Below are positions 10,119-18,587 of a stretch of 41,104 nucleotides of DNA, piece by piece (positions within the stretch are counted from its first letter, which is position 1; each line of letters begins with the position of its first letter). The translations under genes and the position numbers were made by a program. The DNA lies in the NCBI GenBank assembly GCA_029232285.1, contig JAOXFI010000032.1, forward strand, positions 1 to 41,104, read 5' to 3'. The notes beneath the pieces are model-generated. The model ran no database searches, had not been told where the DNA came from, and was given only the letters and a program-made list of their open reading frames with translations. The stretch is from Agmasoma carcini (nom. nud.). Its lineage: Eukaryota; Microsporidia; Thelohaniidae.

Positions 10119-12143
10119 TTATTTGATCTCTTGCTCATATGATTCTGGTAACATAGACAAAGCCTTCTTAATTGTAACTGGATTTGATAAATCTAATTTA
10201 CCAAATTCTTGATTCTGATTTTGTAATGTTTCAATATCCGAATCCATGATTTTAGACACTAAGAACGTCTCATTAAAGCATGATAAAAGGTTACTGTCTT
10301 CTAGCTCATCAGGTATACTCGTAGTTCCAATAACCATAAGTTTATTATGCTCTTCATTCTTTACAAATATCTTAATGGCTTGCAATATTTGATTAGAAAA
10401 TCTAGGTCCTATTCCAACATACTCAATAAGTGTTTCAATCTCGTCCAAAATAATAACAGCCTCCTTTGATTTAGATGCATTAACAAATACGTCTCTAATA
10501 TAGTTAACTTTCTCATATTCTGCCATTCCAACCATATTCTTAGGTGAAATCAGCTTAATATGTGGAAAATTTGAATTCTTAGCAATTTTAACTGCCAATG
10601 TCGTTTTACCAGACCCAGATTCACCCATTAGTATCAAAGAATCAGTATTATAAAGATTAGTAGCTTTTAGCCTATTCACAACATTATTTCCTAGAGAAAT
10701 AGCCTCTTTTATATGGCTAGTTAGATAAAATACTTTGTTAAACTGTTCAATCTCTTTTTCATCAACACCAAATGCAGGTTTAACGTCTGATAAGGCTAAA
10801 TACATATCCGACATGTTAATAATAAGATCACTAGTATTCATCTTAATATCATTGTTGTCATCATTTTTAACTTGACGTTCAAGTGCATAAGCAACAGCTC
10901 CCCTAACAACAGATGATATTTCGGCACCCGTATAATTTTTAGAAAGATTCGCTAATTTATTAAAATCAATTTCTTTTGCAAGAAAGTTGGACTCAGACAT
11001 CTTTTTTGTATGAACAAGGAATATTTCTTTTCTACCATCCTCATCAGGAAGTCCAATTTCAAGTTGCAATTCAAAACGACCAGGCCTTAAAAGTGCCAAA
11101 TCAATCAAATCTTTCCTATTTGTAATACCAATGACCAAAATGTTATCTATTGCATCTACACCATCAATTTTTGATAATAATTGATTAACCACTTGATCAT
11201 TAACACTTCCAGACGTAGATGAACCCCTTTTCTTACAAATAGCATCAATTTCATCAAAAATAATAATATGCAAGCTTGATGAATGACCACGTGATCTCCA
11301 TTCATCTTCAGCATCTATAAATAATTTTCTAATGTTCTCTTCACTTCTACCTACATAAGCATCCAAAATTTCAGGACCATTTACAATTTTTGGTGTTCTG
11401 GAGTTCAATAATGAACCAATCTGCCTAGCAATCAATGTTTTACCTGTTCCTGGTGGCCCATACAATAAAATACCTTTAATATGTGGAATTCCTAACTTTC
11501 TGAATGTATCAGGATCACAAATTCTCTGATAAAACACTCTCCTACAGATTTCTCTAAATTCATCCTTCAATCCTCCAATATCCAATTTCTCAAAAGAAAA
11601 ATCGGGATTTAATAAATTGTTATTATTTATGAAGCTGATACAGTGAGACTCGGTTTGTAGGTGGATTTCAGTATCATTATTAAGAATACCACAGTTGTTG
11701 CTATCATCAACCATAAAATCAGTTATTTGTAGATTAAGAAAGACGCTCACCTCACCTTCATAATAAAACAAGAATTTTTGTTCTTTGTTGAATGGCTTCC
11801 CAAAAAACATCAATTTTAAGCGTTCAACCATCAATTCAGTATCAATTTTCACATCTGATGCTCTATTCACAGATACATCAATTTTCATCAACTTAATTGG
11901 ACTAATATACTTCTGTGCAATGAAATTATATGATAATTTATCACCTAAATTCTTTGTTAAGCTTTCTCTTTGCCTCTGATTCAACAAAATACCATTGCAG
12001 TCTTTGTTAGAAAAAGAGAACACCAAATTATCATCTAACAGTATAAACCTGGTTTCAATATCCTCTGTTGTCTTAAGATATACATCATTTGATATGCAAA
12101 GTTCTTTCGTTTGCTTTTCTATTGTTAAAACTGGTTTGGACAT
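10119..12143 (-). CDS. SEC18: NSF/Sec18 AAA ATPase
   Basis: Sec18/NSF uses ATP to take apart spent SNARE complexes so that vesicle fusion can continue. The chain (674 aa from the ATG at 12143) has a Cdc48-type N domain (about 1-180), a D1 AAA domain with GPPGTGKT (about 228-235), IIIFDEID and the arginine-finger segment TNRKDLIDLALLRPGR, then a D2 domain with GESGSGKT (about 500-507), VIILDEIETLIEY and IGPRFSNQILQA. D1 details such as KIVNGPEILDAYVGRSEENI identify NSF rather than Cdc48. The open frame extends upstream only through TTG at 12164; the ATG behind GACCACCC is the better start. TFB5 ends at 12171, leaving 27 bp between the two, on the same strand. Confidence 0.96.
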   Translation of the reverse strand: MSKPVLTIEKQTKELCISNDVYLKTTEDIETRFILLDDNLVFSFSNKDCNGILLNQRQRESLTKNLGDKLSYNFIAQKYISPIKLMKIDVSVNRASDVKIDTELMVERLKLMFFGKPFNKEQKFLFYYEGEVSVFLNLQITDFMVDDSNNCGILNNDTEIHLQTESHCISFINNNNLLNPDFSFEKLDIGGLKDEFREICRRVFYQRICDPDTFRKLGIPHIKGILLYGPPGTGKTLIARQIGSLLNSRTPKIVNGPEILDAYVGRSEENIRKLFIDAEDEWRSRGHSSSLHIIIFDEIDAICKKRGSSTSGSVNDQVVNQLLSKIDGVDAIDNILVIGITNRKDLIDLALLRPGRFELQLEIGLPDEDGRKEIFLVHTKKMSESNFLAKEIDFNKLANLSKNYTGAEISSVVRGAVAYALERQVKNDDNNDIKMNTSDLIINMSDMYLALSDVKPAFGVDEKEIEQFNKVFYLTSHIKEAISLGNNVVNRLKATNLYNTDSLILMGESGSGKTTLAVKIAKNSNFPHIKLISPKNMVGMAEYEKVNYIRDVFVNASKSKEAVIILDEIETLIEYVGIGPRFSNQILQAIKIFVKNEEHNKLMVIGTTSIPDELEDSNLLSCFNETFLVSKIMDSDIETLQNQNQEFGKLDLSNPVTIKKALSMLPESYEQEIK

Positions 12144-12170
12144 AGGGTGGTCTAAAAAAAACAAAAAAAT

Positions 12171-12359
12171 TCAATCTTTATTTATGGTGATAATTTTATC
12201 AACTCTCTGCTTAAGATTGCTTGCCCCTGCCTTTTTAATGAACAGGGATGTATCTGATAGGTCTTCTATTATGAAATTTTCACGTTCTCCTATCTTTATA
12301 ACGACTTCTTTGATACTTGGTTCAGTTTTGACAAAGACTCCTTTGACTAATCTAACCAT
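12171..12359 (-). CDS. TFB5: TFIIH subunit Tfb5 (TTDA/p8/GTF2H5)
   Basis: Tfb5 is the smallest subunit of TFIIH; it stabilises Tfb2/p52 and stimulates the XPB-type ATPase during nucleotide excision repair. The 62-residue chain matches the family along its length: VRLVKGVFVKTEPSIKEVV corresponds to the N-terminal KG.L..CDP..K strand-helix, IIEDLSDTSLFI to the hallmark I.DLDDTH.F(V/I) strand, and the C-terminal LKQRVDKII helix to the dimerising helix. Family length is 60-75 aa. The ATG at 12359 is preceded on its strand by GGAAATTTTTTCT. RAD2 starts 15 bp away on the other strand, so the two NER genes share a 14-bp spacer. It is short enough to be missed by length-filtered gene prediction. Confidence 0.85.
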   Translation of the reverse strand: MVRLVKGVFVKTEPSIKEVVIKIGERENFIIEDLSDTSLFIKKAGASNLKQRVDKIITINKD

Positions 12360-12373
12360 AGAAAAAATTTCCT
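12360..12373. promoter_or_regulatory. 14-bp shared divergent start region of TFB5 and RAD2
   Basis: Only AGAAAAAATTTCCT separates the two ATG codons. AAATTT is self-complementary, so the same block gives AAATTTCCT-ATG for RAD2 and AAATTTTTTCT-ATG for TFB5. Each gene's other core elements must lie inside the opposite coding region, or both transcripts start inside this spacer. Confidence 0.7.
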
Positions 12374-14035
12374 ATGGGAGTAAAAAAACTATGGAGTCTG
12401 CTCGAATCAAGCTCTGAGCAAGAAACACCATTCAATAAAACACTTGCTATTGACACTTCCATATGGATGCACCAGCTTAAAGATGTGGACGAACCAGCTT
12501 TAATCAATCTTGTAATTATCAGAATTCTTAAATTACTTTATCATAGAATCAAGCCAATCTTTGTTTTTGATGGAGGCGTGCCAATATTGAAGAAAGAAAC
12601 AATTAAAAGACGAAAAGAAGCAGAATATAGAAACTTAGTCAAAAATATATGCAAAGATGTTAAATGTAAAGTATGTAATGAAAAGTTGAGGATGTGTAAG
12701 CATGGAGGAGAACTTAGAATGGATTATTATCAAGAGATTGATGAAAAGGCTAAAATAAAAACCGAAAAAAGTAAAAAAGGATGGGGAAGAAATTTTGAAG
12801 AGTTAAACTTAGACGAGTGCACTGATAATTTTATTTTTAAGGATAATGAAGATATTTGGAAATATATTAGTAAATTTAAGAAGAGTGAAAGACATGATAA
12901 ATTGCTAGAGATGAGAAAATTTTCAGATTATCATGCTTTTACAAAGGCAGAAGACTTCTCACAGTCTCAGATTAATAATGTTGTGAAAAGAAACAAAATT
13001 AGTGAATTTATGAAAAATTATAAAAATGAGGGAATAGTAAAAAGTGATTGTGATGTTATTGTAGAGTTCAAAAAGGAAAAGAATACGCAGATTAAAGCAA
13101 ATTATGATGTTGAAATGCCTAAAGCGACTAAAGTTGAGAAGAAGGATGACTTTCTAAAGTTTCTTAATGAAACTTTTGGCGAAGACAAAAATATTGATGA
13201 CAATTTTAATAACAATGAATTATGGAAGGCATCTACCACCGAAACTACTATAATAACATCAAATGTGATGAAAGAAGATACAAGCGAAGGTTACATAAGT
13301 AATTCTGAAGCAGATTTAATATCATATTCATCACTAGATGATCAATATATAAATGAAAAAGAAGAGCACTCTTGTAGTAACATTGAAAATTTCACTGAAT
13401 CCACAACAGATCAAGAAGAGGTGCCAGAACAGTCTCCCATAGAATCAAATTATGGTGATAATGTAAAAAACATTAGAAAGAAAAGACAAATAGAACCAAT
13501 TCCTTCTGAAACGAAAAATATATTAGAAAAAATCAAAAAAATTCTTGATATATTCAATTTACCTTACATTGACTCTCCTGGTGAATCTGACCCTCAATGC
13601 GGTTACTTATATAAGAATAATATGGTTGATGGTGTTGTTTCTGAAGATAATGATATGCTTTTATATGGAGCAACCGTTTATAGAAATTTTTTTAAGAAAA
13701 ATAAATATATTGAGAAATATTCACTTGATAGGATAGAAGAAGTGGTTGAACTTACAAGAGATGATCTTATAAAGCTTGCTTATATGTTAGGATCAGATTA
13801 TAATGTAGGATTATATGGTATTGGACCTAAAAAGGCTTTAAAAATGTGTAAAACGTTCGAAAAGGACATCAATTTTCTTAAAAATATTTATTATAATGGG
13901 CCTTATATAGAATATGAGCCAGTAAAAGATGTTTCCTTAGATAAATATAAACTTATTAAATATTTGGAGAAATCAAAAGTTGATAAATCAAAAATAGAAG
14001 AAATTATGTTTCACATTGAGAGACTAAATCTTTAG
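12374..14035 (+). CDS. RAD2: Rad2/XPG structure-specific endonuclease
   Basis: Rad2/XPG cuts the damaged strand 3' of the lesion in nucleotide excision repair. The N nuclease region (about 1-105) begins MGVKKLWSLLES and carries LAIDTSIWMHQ, KPIFVFDGG and the KKETIKRRKEAEYR helix. The I nuclease region (about 375-500) has SPGESDPQCGYL, VVSEDNDMLLYG and LGSDYNVGLYGIG. The two regions are split by about 270 residues of acidic, low-complexity spacer, the arrangement of Rad2/XPG; FEN1 and EXO1 have no such insert. The second acidic residue of the E-x-E motif is Asp (ESDPQC), as also seen in EXO1 enzymes, so activity is plausible. At 553 aa it is about half of yeast Rad2. The divergent neighbour TFB5 encodes a TFIIH subunit of the same pathway. 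Confidence 0.9.
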   Translation: MGVKKLWSLLESSSEQETPFNKTLAIDTSIWMHQLKDVDEPALINLVIIRILKLLYHRIKPIFVFDGGVPILKKETIKRRKEAEYRNLVKNICKDVKCKVCNEKLRMCKHGGELRMDYYQEIDEKAKIKTEKSKKGWGRNFEELNLDECTDNFIFKDNEDIWKYISKFKKSERHDKLLEMRKFSDYHAFTKAEDFSQSQINNVVKRNKISEFMKNYKNEGIVKSDCDVIVEFKKEKNTQIKANYDVEMPKATKVEKKDDFLKFLNETFGEDKNIDDNFNNNELWKASTTETTIITSNVMKEDTSEGYISNSEADLISYSSLDDQYINEKEEHSCSNIENFTESTTDQEEVPEQSPIESNYGDNVKNIRKKRQIEPIPSETKNILEKIKKILDIFNLPYIDSPGESDPQCGYLYKNNMVDGVVSEDNDMLLYGATVYRNFFKKNKYIEKYSLDRIEEVVELTRDDLIKLAYMLGSDYNVGLYGIGPKKALKMCKTFEKDINFLKNIYYNGPYIEYEPVKDVSLDKYKLIKYLEKSKVDKSKIEEIMFHIERLNL

Positions 14036-14161
14036 TTTATGAAATTATCAATAATGAAGAATTTAGGTATGTTTATGGTCTAATTATACATTTTAATATC
14101 TATATACAACTTATAATTCAAGTTTTACCTATACAATCACATCAAGTAATATTATCAAAAT

Positions 14162-14890
14162 TTAAGAGCAATAGAGACTTTCTAAGATTAGCCTAAATGT
14201 ATTTATATCACTGCTTATTATGTTTCTAGTTGTGTAGACAAATGATGTTATGGTTTGTATCATCAGTATTTGTTGCTTCTCTTGCTTGCTATGTGTTTTT
14301 TGATAGTCCGATTTACAATTTATTTTAAACAATTCATAGGAAAGATGTAGTATAGGTAAATATCTATTATCTGATGATTTATTATTATGTAACCCCTTCT
14401 ATTGATATTCATTCGTCTCTGAGGTAATATTTGAGGTAATCTGCTGGTGTAACACGTTGATTTAGCAGGTAAAAGCTAATCGAAGACAGTTTATTCATAT
14501 CGTTCATTTGGTGATGCCCTATATCACCACTAACTAATCGATCGTGTTTGAAATGTTTTTGCTAAAAGTGTATTACGTCAAACACAAAAGCACAATATTT
14601 AATATATTTACTACCACCCTTTACTAAGTTGAATAAGGGTGATAACTATTTTATTGTAGATATATTAGTAAAGAAATAATCGACAGTTCGTCCTTATGCC
14701 TCTATAAGTTATAATAACAAAAATATTAAAAGATTAGACACAAATTCTATTGAATTTCTACATAATCACTGCACATGGCTAAGATATAATTCTAAAATCA
14801 CAAAGGCAGAGTCAAACTTGTAAGCAATTAAATAGTAATGAATAGTTAAAGGAAACGTATTTTACAAATAAAACATTGTTTATTGGTTTG
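14162..14890 (-). pseudogene. Decayed unidentified protein gene
   Basis: On the minus strand a coding-like reading runs from about 14890 to the stop at 14162. One frame holds FDSAFVILELYLSHVQ, a stop, then NSIEFVSNLLIFLLL, two stops, GRTVDYFFTNISTIK, a stop, LVKGGSKYIKYCAFVFDVIHF, a stop, then HDRLVSGDIGHHQMNDMNKL and SFYLLNQRVTPADYLKYYL, ending at 14409. A frame change then continues through SSDNRYLPILHLSYELFK and SFVYTTRNIISSDINTFRL. The composition (D, G, H, V, P present and hydrophobic patterning) differs from random AT-rich frames. The family is unknown to me. It may be a lost paralogue or an inactivated gene; five or more nonsense changes and one frameshift exclude a functional protein. 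Confidence 0.5.
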
Positions 14891-15028
14891 GATCAGTATT
14901 TAAAAACAATAATATATTATTTATTTATAAGGTCAAGCTTGTAGTAGATAAGGTTCATCATGAATCGTATATCACAATATAACATCGACAATTTGATAAA
15001 TTTATAAAAAATTATCAATAAATTTATA

Positions 15029-15274
15029 TTAATTTTCTTCTGTTTTCATCCTTTTGATATCTTCTTCATCCTTAAGCTCAATTCCATAATCCAAAGATTC
15101 CAATAATTCTAAATTCTTGCCATCCTTAATAAAACTTAAAAATTCATCTAATTGTATCTCTACAATACCATCAATCTCATCAAAATCCTCCAGAACAACA
15201 TTTATTGATGATCTTATCTCCTCTAATGTTGCAGGCTCTTCCTTAACGACACTCAAATCCAAATCTACATCCAT
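15029..15274 (-). CDS. Small acidic hypothetical protein, 81 aa
   Basis: The true start is the ATG at 15274 directly behind AAAAATTTTTCCTT; the frame extends upstream only through TTG. The chain is strongly acidic (many Asp and Glu: MDVDLDLSVVKEE, LEDFDEIDG, DEFLSFIKDG), predicted helical, and without a signal or membrane segment. It ends in a short mixed tail KRMKTEEN. I do not recognise a family. It lies 40 bp downstream of ISD11 on the same strand. The gene is too short to prove by composition alone, but the start signal and the Asp/Glu content, rare in random AT-rich frames, support it. Confidence 0.65.
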   Translation of the reverse strand: MDVDLDLSVVKEEPATLEEIRSSINVVLEDFDEIDGIVEIQLDEFLSFIKDGKNLELLESLDYGIELKDEEDIKRMKTEEN

Positions 15275-15314
15275 AAGGAAAATTTTTAAAAAATAGTTTG
15301 TTTTCAAAATTTTA

Positions 15315-15563
15315 TTACAAAGTAGATGATCCGTCTCTGTATAAATTGAATATAGTTGAAGATCTTTTAAGAGACTCGTTTAAGTCTTTGGTATTTTCCA
15401 TGTACTTTTCAAAGACAGATCTATCATTTCTGTATTGAGATTTAAAATCCTTTAAGTCGTCTGTTGCTTTATCCATGAAATATGATTTTAAGGAGGGGGA
15501 GAGGAACTTTGAAGCTGTTTTTAGAAGTTTTGAGTAGGCTTTCTCGGCTTTTACTAGGGACAT
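15315..15563 (-). CDS. ISD11: Isd11/LYRM4-like mitosomal Fe-S assembly protein
   Basis: Isd11 binds and stabilises the cysteine desulfurase Nfs1 in mitochondria or, in microsporidia, mitosomes. The chain is 82 aa from the ATG at 15563, behind AAATTTTCCCTCA; the upstream part of the frame uses TTG and is not expected to be translated. Its layout matches the LYR family: helix AEKAYSKLLKTASKF (position of the LYR/K motif, here AYS), YFMDKATDDLKDFKSQ matching the YFL.K.RD.FR helix, and LNESLKRSSTIFNLYRD matching the C-terminal L..LKRQS.I..LY signature of Isd11. The last block is the strongest evidence. The basic residues of the LYR motif are partly lost. Another LYR protein remains possible, but Isd11 is the one known to be kept in microsporidia. 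Confidence 0.7.
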   Translation of the reverse strand: MSLVKAEKAYSKLLKTASKFLSPSLKSYFMDKATDDLKDFKSQYRNDRSVFEKYMENTKDLNESLKRSSTIFNLYRDGSSTL

Positions 15564-15983
15564 TGAGGGAAAATTTATGCATTTGGAATAAAACAAAAAA
15601 AGTTGTTTATGCAATATTTTTATAACCTGGCTAAGATAATGATAATGTCATTAAGTATTGGATTTTAAAGCTTAAATCTAAGTATAAAGTTGGATCATAA
15701 CATAATTATGCGGTGATTCATTTGTAAAAGTTTTGAAATAGTTAGTTAGTGATGATATTATCCTAATTATATATTTTTTTAGTTAATCAACCCTATTACT
15801 TCTATAAAAATACTGTCTTTTATTTCAGTTATTTTGTATATTCTGATGATTTAATATCAACCTTCTACAATAATACATTGATGTACATTCCAATAACTGT
15901 AATATAATAATATCACTACCTTATATTTATTTAACCTCTAGTTTTGATTATTAAATTTATACTTGTTTAAAAATTTATATCCA
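15564..15983. promoter_or_regulatory. Divergent intergenic region of ISD11 and VID27
   Basis: About 420 bp. AAATTTTCCCTCA abuts ISD11 and TTTAAAAATTTATATCCA abuts VID27; no other element is recognised. Confidence 0.4.
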
Positions 15984-17633
15984 ATGGAATTTGTAAGAAG
16001 TATATTTAGCAATTCTGATACATACAAAGGTCATTTAACAGTGCAGAACGAGATATTTAAGGATGTTACGTTCAAACAGGTCAATTTAGAATTGCAGATC
16101 CAACTTAAAAAGGATAATTCAAAGGTTTTAGATGTCAAAGATATTAAAGATTGGAATTTAGAAAATAAAACAATATCCTTTACGAAGGAGAATGAAAAAT
16201 ATCAATTTGAATGTCAGAAGGCTGATAAATTATACGAGCAAGTCAAATTATTGATAAAAGATGAATTTATATACAGAGCGAAAGATGTGGAATACTTCCT
16301 TTTCAAAGATAAAAACTTTTTTTCAGTCTCGGAGGGCTGCTCTGTAAAAATTTTTCAACTCGAAGAATCATTTTATTTAAGAATTGAAAATGTACATTCA
16401 ATACTACATTTCTCTATTATAAATTCAGATATACAATACTACATGGAGCAGAACAACAAAAGCTTTGTCTTTTCAATATTTGTAAACGATGTTTACCACA
16501 CTTTTATGATTAAGTTTAAAGAAAATGTTAAATTTTTAGAATTCTTGGCTAAGTACGTTGAATGTGTTTATAAATATGAAGAGATGCAGACAGGCTATTT
16601 AGAAAAGATGGAACAAAATATTTCAGTTAATATTGAGATGGCACCTGGGGAAGATAGTAGAGATGATGATTGGTTGGATGAAGAAGAATCTGTGACAATA
16701 GAGAATAGTTTTTTAAAAGACAGCCCAGTCAAGTCTAAAGATGATTTAGAGAACGAACTTTTATGTGTTGGTCTTGATAAGGTATTTGTAACAAGGGGGA
16801 ATTCATTGGGTGTGTTTGATAATAACAAGGATGATGTTAAGTTTAATACTCATATAAAAAATGCATTCAAGAACCCAGAGAAGATCATAACACATGATGA
16901 TAATCTATTGGTATTGGATAATGAAGAAAAGGATAAAATTGGATTATTTGATCTTGAAAGAGGTGAAATTATTGAAAAATGGAATGTAAGCACCAACCTT
17001 AATGATTATTTCGAAAGACAAAGGAATTTGGTTGGAATAGGCAATCAAACAATTGTAAATATTGATCCTAGATGTGAAGAGAAGGTAGTAAGTAAGAAGG
17101 ATTATAAAACTAAGGTTGACTTTAGTTGTGGGTCTAGCCATGATGATAATGTATCAATAGCATCTAAGAAGGGTGATTTAAGATTGTATAGTGATGTATC
17201 TAAGCGAGCTAAATCACTTCTTCCTGGGTTTGGAGATGAGATCATTGGTACTGATTGTTATGGTGATATGATAGCTTGTACTACTAAGTCTTATATTTTG
17301 TTATACACTGGGTTAGACTATAAAAAGCACTATTCGGGTACGCCTGTTAGGTTACAATTGAAGCCACAGCATTTACCACTGATAAATGAAAAGGTTAAGT
17401 TTTGTAAGGCCATGTTTAGTAAGGACGGGCGTTACATTGTGTCTGGCTTTGGTACTTTTGTTATTAAGTGGAAAGTTAAAGATGTTTTAGATGGTAATTA
17501 TTATAGTTATTCTCTTAAGAAGTGGTATGATAAGGTGATTGCTGATAACTTTGTGGATGATGATATTGTAGTGACGTTAGCTAATGATGTGAGGAAAATT
17601 AGGTCTTCAGATTTGAAGAGACCTAATTTATGA
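15984..17633 (+). CDS. VID27: Vid27 family protein
   Basis: Vid27 is a conserved cytosolic fungal and plant protein with a WD40-like C-terminal half; the yeast gene was named for vacuole import and degradation, but its biochemical role is unclear. From the ATG at 15984 (behind AAAAATTTATATCCA) the product is 549 aa. The frame upstream starts at TTG and is not used. Residues 1-220 resemble the PH-like N half, an acidic stretch DDWLDEEES follows (about 227), and the C-terminal domain has the family blocks LVGIGNQTIVNIDPR, SIASKKGDLRLYSDVSKRAK, LLPGFGDEIIGTDCYGDMIA and VRLQLKPQHL. It is shorter than yeast Vid27 (about 780 aa). It faces away from ISD11 and is followed by a minisatellite. Confidence 0.92.
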   Translation: MEFVRSIFSNSDTYKGHLTVQNEIFKDVTFKQVNLELQIQLKKDNSKVLDVKDIKDWNLENKTISFTKENEKYQFECQKADKLYEQVKLLIKDEFIYRAKDVEYFLFKDKNFFSVSEGCSVKIFQLEESFYLRIENVHSILHFSIINSDIQYYMEQNNKSFVFSIFVNDVYHTFMIKFKENVKFLEFLAKYVECVYKYEEMQTGYLEKMEQNISVNIEMAPGEDSRDDDWLDEEESVTIENSFLKDSPVKSKDDLENELLCVGLDKVFVTRGNSLGVFDNNKDDVKFNTHIKNAFKNPEKIITHDDNLLVLDNEEKDKIGLFDLERGEIIEKWNVSTNLNDYFERQRNLVGIGNQTIVNIDPRCEEKVVSKKDYKTKVDFSCGSSHDDNVSIASKKGDLRLYSDVSKRAKSLLPGFGDEIIGTDCYGDMIACTTKSYILLYTGLDYKKHYSGTPVRLQLKPQHLPLINEKVKFCKAMFSKDGRYIVSGFGTFVIKWKVKDVLDGNYYSYSLKKWYDKVIADNFVDDDIVVTLANDVRKIRSSDLKRPNL

Positions 17634-17649
17634 ATAAAATTTTAGTATA

Positions 17650-17812
17650 ATTAGTTATAGTAAGGGGTTAGTCAATAATTGGTCTAATCGTAGTTTGATT
17701 AGTCAAGTAGGATTAGTTAAGTCGGGATTGGTCAAATCATGATCAGCCATAGTCAAGATTAGTCAAGTAGGATTATGATCGACTCAGGAGTACCCAAGTC
17801 AGGATTAGTCAA
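17650..17812 (+). repeat. AGTCAAGTAGGATT minisatellite
   Basis: Degenerate copies of TTAGTCAAGTAGGATT and GGTCAAATCATGATCAG lie between VID27 and the next gene. The words TAGTCAA, GGTCA and TGATCAG also make up the arrays at 4370-4530 and 5036-5295. Confidence 0.75.
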
Positions 17813-17845
17813 CTTATATTTCTCAATTTTAAAATTTTTAACCAA

Positions 17846-18247
17846 ATGAAATACACAGAAAAAAATTTACATAAGCTTCTTGCTTATTATTCTGATTTAC
17901 CAAAAGAGTTATACATGGGAATAGCTGATTGTCTTAAGTTAGATATTTATGAAGATAAAGATGTTCTAACACTTTGTAACTCATTGTTTGTACTTGATAT
18001 TCATGAAAATGGTACCGTTAAGTTGCTTTTTGTTGATAATAGAGATTCTACATATTATGAAAATCTTCTTAATGAAGCTTTTTCAAATAAAATTGAATTT
18101 TATGAAATTTTAAAAGGATTGTGTAAAGAAAGAAAACCTGAAGAAAAGTCTAACGATTTTTATCTTGAAGGTGTAGCAAAATTTTTGAATCAGAAGGGAA
18201 TCGAACCTGAAGAAGCGATTAGGTTAAGTAAATATGTTGAACAATAA
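17846..18247 (+). CDS. Hypothetical protein, 133 aa
   Basis: Not recognised. The ATG at 17846 sits behind TTTTAAAATTTTTAACCAA, a textbook copy of the local start signal, so expression is likely. The chain looks globular and mixed alpha/beta: YTEKNLHKLLAYYSDLPKEL (helix), SLFVLDIHENGTVKLLFVD (beta hairpin), then helices and a C-terminal segment GVAKFLNQKGIEPEEAIRL that resembles a small helical bundle. There is no signal peptide, membrane span or metal-binding cluster. It lies between the VID27 3' repeat and the reductase-like gene on the same strand, with 340 bp to the latter. Confidence 0.7.
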   Translation: MKYTEKNLHKLLAYYSDLPKELYMGIADCLKLDIYEDKDVLTLCNSLFVLDIHENGTVKLLFVDNRDSTYYENLLNEAFSNKIEFYEILKGLCKERKPEEKSNDFYLEGVAKFLNQKGIEPEEAIRLSKYVEQ

Positions 18248-18587
18248 AAATAAAATATTTGTTATATAATAATTTATATATAAAATCAAGTAAACCACTC
18301 ACAGAACAGAATCTGAGCGGTCTAACTAACTTGATATCAAATCAGTAAATTATTTGATAAATTTAATAAATAAAACATAATATTAATACTAAAAAGTCTA
18401 ACTAAGAATATTAACATATATTTTCTTCTATTAAAAATCAGTGGTACTTTAAAAGATAAAAACCATTCGTGCTTTCTTATGAATGTAGATTTGAGCTTTA
18501 TCAGTCTTATAGTTCTATTTCAGTACGATAAGTGAAATATTATTGTAAAAAAATTATTGCTATAAAAAAATAAAATAAAATTTTTTT
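18248..18587. other. Intergenic spacer upstream of the reductase-like gene
   Basis: No gene or RNA recognised. A block AAAATAAAATTTTTTT reaches the next ATG and serves as its start signal. Confidence 0.45.

Noticed and set aside
12144..12164. Upstream extension of SEC18 to 12164
   Set aside because: The codon is TTG; the ATG at 12143 follows the CCC signal and gives the normal N terminus.
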